64,000 nucleotides of DNA from positions 1 through 64,000 of the forward strand of contig MCFE01000291.1 in the NCBI GenBank assembly GCA_002104905.1, read 5' to 3'. The stretch is from Basidiobolus meristosporus CBS 931.73 (lineage: Eukaryota > Basidiobolomycota > Basidiobolomycetes > Basidiobolales > Basidiobolaceae). Below the pieces are notes generated by a model. The model ran no database searches, was not told where the DNA came from, and saw only the letters and a program-made list of their open reading frames with translations. A program made the translations under genes and the position numbers. Of the stretch, positions 22,970 to 33,452 are shown piece after piece (positions within the stretch are counted from its first letter, which is position 1; each line of letters begins with the position of its first letter).

Positions 22970-24741
22970 GTTGACTTCCCTTGGGTGAAATGATACCTTG
23001 TTGAAGTAACTTTTATTCAGCGGCTGTTTATATTATCTTTCGTTATCAAAACTGCGCAGTTTTCAATAAATGCCAGGTACACACTACCTGCAGGTTATTT
23101 ATATTACTATTGAATCGAAGTGTGAAGGGCAACTCCAGTCAAATACTTTATTGAAGTGGCCATATTTATCGTGTGGTAAATGCATCTTGAAATGTGAACG
23201 GCTAGTTGTCAGAATGCCTCACAAATCACAACACCGATACAATGGAGCAGTAAATATGTGAATTTTCCGGAGGCCAAAGTACGAATGGTGGTGAGGGTTG
23301 CGGAGGGTGTTGGGAAGTTTGGAGGAATTCTGGTGAGTTACATACGTTACCACTTCCTTCCTACTGACTTTTGAACGCAGTTTTTGAAAGCCTGAAATTC
23401 GGTCCCGCAAATGTCTCGACGTGTTTCGTTCAAATGATTTGAGATGCACTTGCCGTACAAAGTCATCTGAAAGTTACTGGCGTTAGTGGCTACCTCTCAG
23501 CTATAGGATCGGCGTGTGCTTACCTCAGGAACACATTTACCAATAGCACCTGTAAGCTTGGTAACTGATTGTGAAGTGGACTTTGGCAAAGTCATATTAG
23601 AATCTAGTTGGGTCAAGTCAAGAGTGGTGTGCAGATTACTCTATGATGTGACAAAATTTTCCCCATGTGGCTACCATGTAGGATTTCTTTAGCATGTATG
23701 CTCGCATAGTCGATTCGAATAAGCTGATTGGCCCCAATCTACCATTATCCTGAATGGACTGAGGAGCGGTGATTTCTGTGTAAATAGATCAGTATCTCTC
23801 GACATTGATTTCACTACAGAGGTTTCCTATGGTAGTACCAAGGCTATCGATAGCCTTAGCAACGCAGAACTGATATTAGCGCACTGCTCCCTGACGATTG
23901 ACTATTACCAGCGTCAAGGGTTTGTAGTCGTTTGCATCATTCTCACTCAAGTGATAAATGTTTGTTAGTGGCAGCTCAGTGTTTCTCTAACAATCCACAA
24001 GTATTTATGTTCAACCTCATCCATATTGAATGCCTAGGATTTGACTGATTTGGAATTGTAAGCAATCAAGAGTCACAATTTGTCGGATTCCCTGACCCAA
24101 AAGTGGCATTATTGGTCGTCGTAGTCGTTGGATATGACTAGCAAGGGCTACCAATAATACCCCAAGTATTGGCACCTTGTAACTCATCGAATCGTAAGCG
24201 TGACACAGTCACTTCACACCTTTAGAACCATTGCGTGATGCAAATAGCACCACAGCACTGGAGTCTGCATCGACTGATTTGTTGCGTTATCCTCATTGAT
24301 GCCAGCAGAGGCCCAGCAGCTTAGAATATTTAAATTGGTTACACGCATGCCGCTAACGTACTAAATCCACTTTTGCATACTCACCGGGTGGCTGCAGCGT
24401 GAGAGTGGGTAATTGGGAATTTCTTAAGCAAGCATGACCTTGCATTTAGCGGATTCATTGGAGAGGACTGGTATTTGTGATCCGATCTTGTTTGTTCTTC
24501 AATCATACCTACAACCTAGTGACTACCTTCCAATAGCTTGATCTCATAGTTGGATTCCTCAGGAGAGAATCAAGATTCCACAACAGGTCACTCTTTTTTG
24601 AAACCTGTGGGTTCAGGGTTCTCTCGAGATAAATGCTTGAGAGAACCCACTGAAGATTTGATAGTCCCTTCTCATCCATCTGTCTTCGCTAGGGGTATCA
24701 CGACGCTGCCAACAATTTACCAATCCAAAGCTTAGTATTCC
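22970..24741. other. Intergenic region between S30 and the sugar transporter
   Basis: About 1.8 kb. Short frames at 23070-23261 (+) and 23449-23219 (-) show no recognisable motif. A 61-codon open frame at 24550-24735 (+) stops 7 nt before the transporter ATG; it could be an upstream ORF in the leader but has no recognisable sequence. No other feature is seen. Confidence 0.4.
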
Positions 24742-26254
24742 ATGTCAACTGACGGTGTGCATTCGGTAGCTGAGGGCAGTCTCAATAATGAAGTCTCTCC
24801 ATTGATTGCCAAGGCGACCTATTCAAATGCTGTAGAGAATTTGACTCCGTATGCCTTGTTCGTCGCTGGCTCCCTGGCACTGGGCTCCTTTCAGTTCGGG
24901 TATCATATTGGTGAATTAAACACTCCTCAAGACGTAATCTCCTGTATATCGGTCCCAAAGAACCCGGAAGCCGTTTTTAGCCTTCCTCCATGTATACCCA
25001 TGTCTGAAACTCAATTTGCCTTCGCGGCTTCAATCTTCATTGTTGGTGGCCTAATAGGAAACCTTGTGGCCGCGGATCTAACTAGCTACTTCGGTAGAAA
25101 GAAAACTCTCGTATACAATACTGCTTTCCATATTGTTGGCACTCTACTACTAGGCCTATCCTACGATATTCTCTCGCTTTATACTGGCCGCTTTTTGGTC
25201 GGTATTGGGTGTGGAATTTCCATAGTGGTAGTGCCAGTTTATCTGATTGAAATTGCACCTAGCTCCTATCGAGGACTATTTGGTATGCTTTCTATCATTT
25301 TTTTCTTTGTCATCTAATTAACTTCGGATTATGTCAATAGGCGTGTTCCATCAGATTGGTGTCGTTGGGGGTATCTTAGTGTCCCAAATCCTTGGTTTGT
25401 TCTTCTCAAATGTCCCTGGATGGAGATTTATTCTTTCTTTTTGTTTGATAATCTCTGCCATACAGCTTGTTACCTTCCCGTTCATTGTATGTTCACCACG
25501 CCATTTGTTTACTCTTCCCAACGGGGCTGAGGCAGCCAGAGCTGCTTTAAGTAAACTACGTGGCACTGATGATATTGAGCATATCCTCGCAGATTGGGAA
25601 AAGGAAGATTCGAGAGTCGAAACCGGAAAAGTCTCATTCTATCAAATCTTTACTCAATCTACATACGTCCGTCCGTTACAAATTTTGTTCCTGGTTCACT
25701 TTACGCAACAATTCTCTGGCATCAACTCTGTCATGAATTATTCGACACCCATTCTTCGAGCCAGTTTTCCCGAGACGGCCAAATATATCACCGTGTTGAT
25801 TAACGTTGGTAATTTTGTTCTCACCCTTCTTTCTGGTTACATTATCGAAAGAATTCCACGTCGGCAATTATTCTTCATATCCACTGCGTTGACCGGACTA
25901 TCATGCGCTACACTCTCTTTTGCGCTGTACTTCAATTACAACTATCTTGCAGTGGTGGCAATCATTTCAGTGGTGGCTAGTTTTGCCGTTGGTTTAGGCC
26001 CGCTTCCGTTTATAATACCAATGGAAATATTCAACACTCAAGCAGCTGCCACTGCCTCCTCTTTGGGCCTGATCGCAAACAATGCTGGAAGCTTCATTGT
26101 TGTCTCAATATTCTTCACTCTGCAAAACTGGTTCGGATCCGGAGCTTTCCTTGTCTTCGCTGTTTACCTATTGTTTGCATTCATTGTTTCTTACAAGATT
26201 CTTCCCGAGACTAAGGGAAAATCCCCGGAAGCCATTGCGTCGGAGTGGTTATGA
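24742..26254 (+). CDS. Major facilitator superfamily sugar transporter, GLUT-like
   Basis: Seen: two exons, 24742-25282 and 25341-26254, sum to 1455 nt (484 residues). Twelve hydrophobic segments are apparent. Sugar-porter signatures include GYHIGELNTPQDV in TM1 and YFGRKKTL in loop 2-3. The family signature spans GRFLVGIGCGIS and PVYLIEIAPSSYRG. QQFSGINSVMNYSTPI marks TM7, ERIPRRQ follows TM8 and PETKGKS closes TM12. Known: facilitated or proton-coupled hexose uptake across the plasma membrane. The TM1 and TM7 motifs resemble animal-type GLUTs as much as yeast Hxt proteins. Substrate cannot be read from sequence; glucose is the default guess. TM7 has QFS where many GLUTs have QLS. The start is the first ATG giving a short acidic N-terminus (MSTDGVHSVAEGS), normal for the family. 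Confidence 0.93.
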
Positions 26255-27786
26255 GCATTCCAAAGTTTTCGGTCAATTTCTAATCTTTAATGATTATTTT
26301 TAATAAATGAGTATAATACCGTTAATATTTAGACCAGCACTTGGTTACACTCGTTCATGATGCGGTGATGTGAAGTAGTAACGGATTTTAGGAAACAATG
26401 CACAAGTACATGGATTACTCAGTCATTCGTATTGGGATTAGAGGTTGGCCAAGTATGGGCTCAATTTAGATAAATTAAGGTTGTCATTTACCTGACAAAA
26501 CGGGTGAGCGTGGTCACGTTCGCAATGATGCACGCTTAGCTCACAGTACCTGCATAGGAAGTGGGACGCCTGTTCCTTTTGTGCATTTCAAGATGGCATG
26601 TATCGATACGTATCCCTGTATGTCTAGCTTATGTATTTATGCCTGAACTTGAGCTCAGATGATTGGATGGTGTCCCATGTGAATGCAGACCCGGTTTTCG
26701 TTGGTCAATATTCAAGTACGGTGCAGAACATGGTTGCTGTTGGCCTGGCGAAAAGGAATTTTCCCAAAGACACCAAGACTATGATCCAAGAAGGACTAAC
26801 CCCCTACTACAATTATTGTGCACCAAAGACTAGGGTCGACTTATGAATATACACAAAGGACAGGAGGAAAGATATACAGATTTAATCCTTGACTGAGAAG
26901 TGCTGATTGCATCATTCATGGCTACTATCACATTGACCATTGATAGCACCTCTAACATCTATAATAATCATTTTTAATCAAGTGGTTTATCCACAACATA
27001 CCATCAAACTGCCCACCTATGCTATATGTATTCACTAGTAGGTTGATTGCGATATCAGTCATGATCCAACCCCCAGTAGTTTCCCTTACTCATACAGCCT
27101 TTCCCTGGTATAAGCACGATCTATACAGCAGCCAAACTATAGTTGTTTATCTACCAGGAGCCTTCGAAACCTGGTATTGATGCTCTTTACTCTTCCGTTC
27201 ATCCTTATTTCTTGTATAGCAAGATAAGTACTTGCCTACATTGTACCCTCGCCGTTACTAATGCGACAGATCGCCGTTGACACACCTTCCTCTGGCTAGT
27301 TGCAAGAAGTCATGCAATACTTATTTGACGGAGTTTTTGACATCAGACAGATATCGTCATGTAATTGACCTCAATTAGGAATCAAGAAATCAATCATCGG
27401 AGATTTTCCTAGCACACATACAGTTTCATATTTTTCCCGACAACTGACTGGCTTTTTAGAAGGCTCCAATGGCAATGGTCAGGCAGCAACGTATCCTTCA
27501 ATATCTCCACCTCCTTGGCAGTACCTTTTCCAAGAGATAACCCCGGTTCTAACAACACAAGGTCTACTTTACAGAAGTCGGGCGATATTCACCAGTCTTA
27601 GATTGTCATTATTACCTCCAGTCAGGGTTTCTCGAGAGCTCCAATAAGCGAATATCACCTGCTGAGCCACATAATTCTTATCCTTGTCCATACTCATACT
27701 GGTAGGCAAAAGAAGCACAAGTTGGAAAGTTTTTCTACTCCGAAGGCTAATTAGTGTTGTTGGATTATTTATAGACGAAACGATAC
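26255..27786. other. Intergenic, no gene recognised
   Basis: About 1.5 kb between the transporter and eIF4E. A poly-T/AATAAA-like 3' end signal (tttttaataaatg, near 26296-26308) follows the transporter stop. A 71-codon frame at 26631-26846 (+) has no recognisable motif. The eIF4E promoter should lie just upstream of 27787. Confidence 0.45.
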
Positions 27787-28671
27787 ATGAGTACACAATA
27801 CTTGGCAGTTGCCAGCACATCCAAGGATAGCAAAGTCTTTGGGGAGAACAATGATACGCCCGAAACGTTAGGAGAACAAGAAATGGTAACTGTGTTTGCG
27901 GATCCGGTCAACTTCAATGTAAAACATCCGCTTCACAGCCAGTGGACTATGTGGTATGACAACCCGGGCAAGAAAGCCAACCAAGCTAGCTGGTCGCAAA
28001 ATCTCAAAGAAATCGTTACCTTTGATACTGTCGAGGATTTCTGGGGGTAAGCTTTTCCGCAGATACCGTAGCACCCCCAGCATGGCTTGATCTAATTTTC
28101 GTTCAACTCAATTCAGTATATACAACAATGTTGTTCGGCCAAGTGATTTATTACCAGGCTCAAACTATCACCTATTTAAGACCGGCATCAAGCCCATGTG
28201 GGAAGACCCTTCCAATGCCAACGGTGGCAAATGGGTAGTCCAGCTTCCCAAGAGGACTGGCGAGCATATCAACACACTTTGGCTGTACATTGTAAGCTTG
28301 TATCATGTCGAGTATCTGGATACAGTCACCAGTTAACGTTCATCCCTGTGTTTATCAGATGCTCGAGTGTATTGGTGAGGGATTCCAATACGAACACGAG
28401 GTATGCGGTGGAGTTGTATCCATCCGGAAAGGTTTTTATCGTATATCTCTATGGATGCGTATCGCCAACAACAAAGAAATTTGTGAGTCTATAGGGTAAC
28501 TATTCTCCGCCTTTCAATCAACGGCCGATGTTTCTAATGGACCTTTTCTGTACGTGTAGTCGTCATCTGAAATCCACACTCTCTCTCCAACCTAACCAGA
28601 CCATCGAGTTTCAATCACATTCTGACGCTGTCAAGAGCGGGTCGTGTAACAAGGATCGTTACACTTTGTAG
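27787..28671 (+). CDS. Translation initiation factor eIF4E (mRNA cap-binding protein)
   Basis: Seen: four exons, 27787-28046, 28117-28291, 28359-28495 and 28560-28671, sum to 684 nt (227 residues). Conserved elements are HPLHSQWTMWYDNPGKK, FDTVEDFWGIYNNV, FKTGIKPMWEDPSNANGGKW, NTLWLYIMLECIGEGFQY, CGGVVSIRKGFYRISLWMR and a tail with SHSDAVKSGSCNKDRYTL. The cap-stacking tryptophans lie in MWYDN and GIKPMWEDP, and the acidic cap-binding residue is the Glu of MWED. Known: binds the 5' m7G cap and recruits eIF4G via the dorsal HPL...W and V-E-x-F-W surface. The length matches canonical eIF4E-1. The N-terminal ~40 residues are variable, as in all homologues. Confidence 0.96.
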
Positions 28672-29494
28672 GCCTATTCTATCAGCAACCTCGCCCCTAA
28701 AGAATAATCTAACAAATGGGCAGAAATCACCCCTCCCGCTCGCTCACCAAAACAAGCCACAGGATCACTGTCTTTTACCCTTTTTGTGTTTTTGGAAATC
28801 TCTTTGCATTGTTCAAGCAGGAGCAAATAAAATATGTGTATTGGCAGCTCTAACACGTACCCTTTCCCCTTCATACTTCCTTCCCTAGCTGACATGCCCT
28901 AGGGTTGCTTAGTCACTGTTGGCCAGAAATTGGAAACAGCGACGACTGGCTCTACAAGTAAACACATTTTGCTCCTGTGACAATTATAAGCATTGTCTTT
29001 GGCTGTTCTTTATTGCAGAAGTTTGTACCGTCCGACCAATGGCTTTACAGATGTATTTACCACATGTATATCTCGGTCCAAGTGATTGATATGTGGCTTC
29101 GATGTTAGTGGGTAAATTTAGCCCAAGCGTGCCAGGCATTCTATGGATAATACTTGATGTCAACTATGATTAGGCCCATTCCAACCCCATATTTTCTTTC
29201 CCAAGCTGCATCCTATAAATAGTGTGATTTCCTCGGTTGAATATGTTGGGATTCAATATCGGCTTTGGCTAAAAATATCTCAATTCCTAACAACGATACC
29301 CGATTTCCCGTAGCATTTCGAATTGATCCAAACAATGTTTCGTGTGATGATAATCAACAATATACCACCCTTACACACATCCCCAATTCCAGGTTGGGCG
29401 GTTTTTTTACTCAGGAACTGAATTAATAGCACGGAAGCCTAGCGTTATCGCCAGATTCAGGTTTTTCTGCCTTTATTTTGCCCTCTTGTCTACC
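28672..29494. other. Intergenic between eIF4E and coactosin-like gene
   Basis: About 0.8 kb with pyrimidine-rich segments and no coding sequence I can support. Both flanking genes are on the plus strand. This stretch holds the eIF4E 3' UTR and the coactosin-like promoter. Confidence 0.45.
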
Positions 29495-30355
29495 ATGTCT
29501 CTCGTGTCTGTAAGTACACCTGCCACCTGGCTTTTATCATCTTGTAGGCGCTTGGTTTCTAAACGTCTTTTTCTGGGATTCCCCCAATGTTTGCAACTGA
29601 TGTTAGGATCCTCAAATCGAATCCGCTTACGAAGATGTCAGAAATGGTACGTATTGCTCTGTGTTGTGGCAGTGAAATCATCAAGTTAATCATCCTTTTA
29701 TATAGATAAATCTGATACCAACTGGTTGACATAGGCTTCTATGTGTCGGTTATTTTTGAAGCTTACTAACTTCAAGCTTGATGTAGGCTTCTTCTGACCT
29801 ACGCTGCGGATAAGCGTGATGTACTTGAAGTCAAGGCTACAGGTATGCTAAAAGGCAGATGTAGCACCTCTTGCATTCTTTTCAACATGCTTACCTCTAG
29901 TGCTCAAACAGGAACTGGTGGTCTCTCCGAATTCGTTGACAACCTGGAGCCTGATCAGGCTGCCTTTGGTTATCTTCGGTAAATATTCTGACAGCAATAA
30001 TTTGATGTGAGCATCAACTGACATCTTCGTCCGTACCCTTTAGTATGGTCATTTCCAATGATGAATTATCTCAACGCGTCAAATTTGTATTCGTCTCCTG
30101 GTGCGGACCTGCCGTAAAGGTTATGCGTAAGGCTAAACTGAGCGTAAGCATGCTGCCTAGATATCCATAGTGCATGTTCCACCAGGTCTAATATCAACCA
30201 TCTAGGTTCACGTCTCTGGAGTTCGACAAGTACTCAGAAGCTACGCCATTGAGATTTCTGCCTCCGATCTTCACGATCTCGAGGAAAAGGAGGTTACCCT
30301 CTTGTTGAGAAAGGCATCTGGGGCCAACTACGATAGACAAAAGAGCGACTACTAG
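29495..30355 (+). CDS. Coactosin-like ADF-homology actin-binding protein
   Basis: Seen: seven small exons, 29495-29509, 29607-29646, 29706-29724, 29787-29842, 29912-29978, 30044-30143 and 30206-30355, sum to 447 nt (148 residues). The exons of 15, 40, 19 and 56 nt are micro-exons. The protein reads DPQIESAYEDVRND, WLLLTYAADKRDVLEVKATG, DQAAFGYLRMVISNDELSQR, KFVFVSWCGPAVKVMRKAK and ends LLRKASGANYDRQKSDY. Known: coactosins are single ADF-H domain proteins that bind F-actin sides without severing and can counter capping. The ASGANYD tail and the KFVFVSW...K...AK core separate it from cofilin and GMF. Every splice junction maintains frame. Function in fungi is little studied; an actin-cytoskeleton role is inferred from family. 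Confidence 0.9.
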
Positions 30356-30799
30356 ACCAAATACCTAGAGAATAGAGGCACATCTGTATATCGTCTGTCG
30401 AGTATTCTTTTGATTTCCCTTTAATTTCTTTCTTGGTTAATTAACATGGAAAGTGCTTGGCTAAGGAGTTCCATTTGTCGTAAAAGGGCATCTACCCGCT
30501 GAATTTAAATAAAATCCAGAGTGAAATTTATTCTTGATGGAGTGTTCGGCAATGCCGGTATTGCTCGCATTGCCAGGAAGAGAATCCTCGCCTTGACTCC
30601 GTACAAGATTAGGTATGAATGTTGACTAGCTCGCACAGCGTCAATGTGCCATTATATTGCATTCATCCAGTCAAAACAAATCAATTTATTGTACATTTGT
30701 ATCGGCTCGAACTGCATTGGAAGAGATGCATCCGACTTGCCTATATTTAACATAAACACCAGAGTTTGCTTGGTAGCTTCACATGAGATTGTTGAAATG
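30356..30799. other. Short convergent intergenic region
   Basis: Lies between the tail-to-tail coactosin-like and Cdc25-like genes. It contains a 17-nt match to the start of 28S rRNA (30492-30508). A short protein-like open stretch follows around 30516-30613 (FILDGVFGNAGIARIARKR), followed by GTATGAATG, which looks like a splice donor. I could not assign it to any gene. Confidence 0.35.
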
Positions 30800-31892
30800 T
30801 CATTCATTTGCGTTTGAAATCAGTCTTGGTTGACGATTTAATTTAAACTTCTCCTGTGTGACCCTCGTGGTCAAGTCCATCACTTTGGGACAATGGTAGG
30901 GCCTGATGCAATTGTGGCGCCTCTTTCTTCCTGACTGATGAAACCTTGACCATTGTTCAATACTCTTCGCCCTGTTGACTCCCTTTGAGGGCACATATGT
31001 GAGCAGCAAGGACCGTGCTTTTACTATGGGGTGATCATATAGCGACCTGTAGCCTCCATACAGAATGTACACTTGAGGAAATGTCAGCTGCGGGTAGACA
31101 GCAAGGTTGTGGACACGATCCAACGACCGGAGACGGGATGCCCTGGATTAAGTGAGTGGGTGAGTGCTGAGAGCGAGGCATGAGCAACATGAGCAGTTAC
31201 ATTTTGGGTGCTCGAAACTGAGAGTGCTCGCAGTGTAGTATTAATATAGGAGCTGTGGATCGGGCCAAGGCGTGACACTCCGCGAACCAAGTTTCCAGCT
31301 GCTCCAAATTACTTAGATTGATGGCGCCCGGTATGTGCCCACCATGATACTCGTATTCAAACCGACAATCAATGATCAAGAATTCGGAGTCGTAGCCTCC
31401 ATGATAAAGTTGGATAAACTACAATTGGATCAGGTACCGAATCAATGCGGAGTTCAATTTACACAACACTTACGGTTTCTGTTGAAATTCGAGGAAACGT
31501 ATCGTCGGCATGTGGGAACCACGGCAGTGTCAGTTGGGTTGTCTCTGCTGTCGGTAGCTCCGATGTGCGCGGGCTCGGTGTAGAGCTCTCTGGTGGTCGC
31601 GCAGATGGGCTAGGCGTTTCTTGACTACTCAATGTTAGCATGCAAGTTGTTCTCTTCACCGGACTGTGTCAACGTACCCATTGCTAGACGGCAGAGAGCT
31701 TAGCGCTAATGGCCCAGTAGGGGAATGATAGGGGCTTAGCGGAGTAGCAGACACCACTATGGAATGAAATGCCATTTTGGATAACTCTTGAGCGCTCAGC
31801 AAAGTCCTCGATTTATATATGGATCCTGGTAAAACAAATGATGTATGTAAACTGGCTATCGATATGGGAATTTTTTGTTGTATAACACGCAT
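30800..31892 (-). CDS. Cdc25-type dual-specificity phosphatase (rhodanese fold)
   Basis: Seen: four exons, 31892-31678, 31624-31474, 31418-31201 and 31142-30800, sum to 927 nt (308 residues). Catalytic-domain landmarks are FLIIDCRFEYEYHGGHIPGA, HCEHSQFRAPKMASRLR (Cys-x5-Arg loop), YPQLTFPQVYILYGGYRSLY and a basic YVPSKGVNRAKS tail. The 110-residue N-terminus is Ser/Thr-Pro-rich, for example TPLSPYHSPTGP, suggestive of CDK sites. Known: Cdc25 removes inhibitory phosphates from Cdk1 Thr14/Tyr15 to trigger mitosis. The P-loop here is CEHSQFR, keeping Cys, Glu, Ser and Arg. The protein is short for Cdc25, which usually has a long regulatory N-terminus. The start could instead be the in-frame ATG at 31775, and a further 5' exon is possible. 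It is tail-to-tail with the coactosin-like gene. Confidence 0.88.
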
Positions 31893-33452
31893 CTTTTAAT
31901 ACATCTAGAGTAATGATAGCAGCTGAACTGTGCCGATAGAGGGGAGTATCTCTTGAAATATCATCGCTTCGTTTCTAGTTTCAATATCCTGGGATTCAGG
32001 TGCACATCAAGATACTACTTGATTGATTGCCCTCCCCATGAGGCAAATACCAATAGAATAAAATCCATGCTTTCTCTCAATTGACATCTCTATTTTGACG
32101 CGCCTCAATCCCTTTTTTCAATAGTCATGGTCACGTAGATCAATTTATGTTTATAGGAATCTATTGACGTTGGACTCAAAGAACGCAGCAAACTTGCCAT
32201 TTTAATAGCACGTCAATCATTTCAGTTTATTGACCACAAGAACAGGACTGTGGAATCCAAGTCCGATTCGGACTCCAATTCGATCACGGTTAATCGAAAT
32301 CGCACCCAGGAACCGTATCACAACTATCATTCTGGTATTGGCAGGCCAACTTGGAGGGTTTCGGTAGTTCGTGCATTCAACGAGATTACTGCATTCGTAA
32401 TACTTGAGTAGGGCGATCACGGGGCGTTTTTGGAAGAATTTTGTATGCACAACTGGTTGGCGAAATTCCTGATCCCTTAATAAATATCGGAAATCCGATC
32501 CCGGATTGATTGCGAGACTGGCGGGTTTTCCGAGGCTCATTCCGGATCACTTCGCCCCGCTTCATTCTGGAATTTTGATGCCTAAGCGGGATTGGTGTCA
32601 TGAAAAGCCAACGTATCGGAATGGAAATGGTCAACTAATGAGTCGGTAATGAATAGCCTATAAAAATCTCACAAAATGCGGAGAAGTTGACAAATTGGGA
32701 TTCGGTCCTCGAGGGTCCGGATTGAGCACAATTCTGAACTTTTATTTGTTCGGTTGATGGTTGCTGCATCCTAATATCCATACCAAAGGGCAGTTGTGCC
32801 ACCTGGGCTACTCCAATTCTCACCTGATATATCTCGAGTCGATGGAACACCCGAGACCTGCGTAACGGTCAGCATATCCATTTGACAGAAGTAATTTCCT
32901 GCAGATTCGGGGTGGACAACTCTACAGCATTCAAAGGTCATGTTACGTGGCCCAAAATGATAATCTCCTATTTGTCGACTCGACAGCCAAGCACAGCGGA
33001 GCCAAACAATCCGGCTAGCTAGGCTGATCAGGGATACTTGCTAGGCAAGGCAGATACTATTCGCTCCAGTATGGATTTCTTCCGTGCCCATCAGTTATTG
33101 CAGCTCTATCGGCTGGAGTTTGGCGGGTTGTGGGAATTCTGATTTCTGGATGACGTCGTTGCTGCCGAATATCTATGGGGGATCCCATTGCAGAATGATA
33201 TTAGAGTTCTACATGGATAAATTCTCAACTTTGAAACAGGTATAGCGCGAAAGGAAATTCATAATATACACATTCCGGATAATCAACCACCAATTCATCC
33301 CCACGACCAGTATCACCGAATAGCTGCTACGATATTATCTTCTATACACATGCGTAGTACCAATGGCAGGCGAACCACAACGGTCAATATAAATTACGTG
33401 CCAACGTTTCCTTGTTGACCAACGCACCCGTTCTCTTCTCATTTGGACCGAC
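31893..33452. other. Divergent intergenic region Cdc25 / Ach1-like
   Basis: About 1.56 kb separates two divergently transcribed genes, so it should contain both promoters. Repeated short elements of the form CGGAWTY / RAWTCCG occur around 32250-33290, and a TATA-like aatataaatt lies about 65 bp before the Ach1-like ATG. Minus-strand frames at 32850-32635, 32634-32386 and 32540-32217 show no known domain. Confidence 0.45.

Noticed and set aside
24550-24735. 61-codon frame just before the sugar transporter
   Set aside because: It stops 7 nt before the transporter ATG and has no family match. At most an upstream ORF in the leader.
32217-32850. Overlapping minus-strand frames between Cdc25 and Ach1-like genes
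   Set aside because: No recognisable domain. They overlap one another in different frames and sit in an expected double-promoter region.
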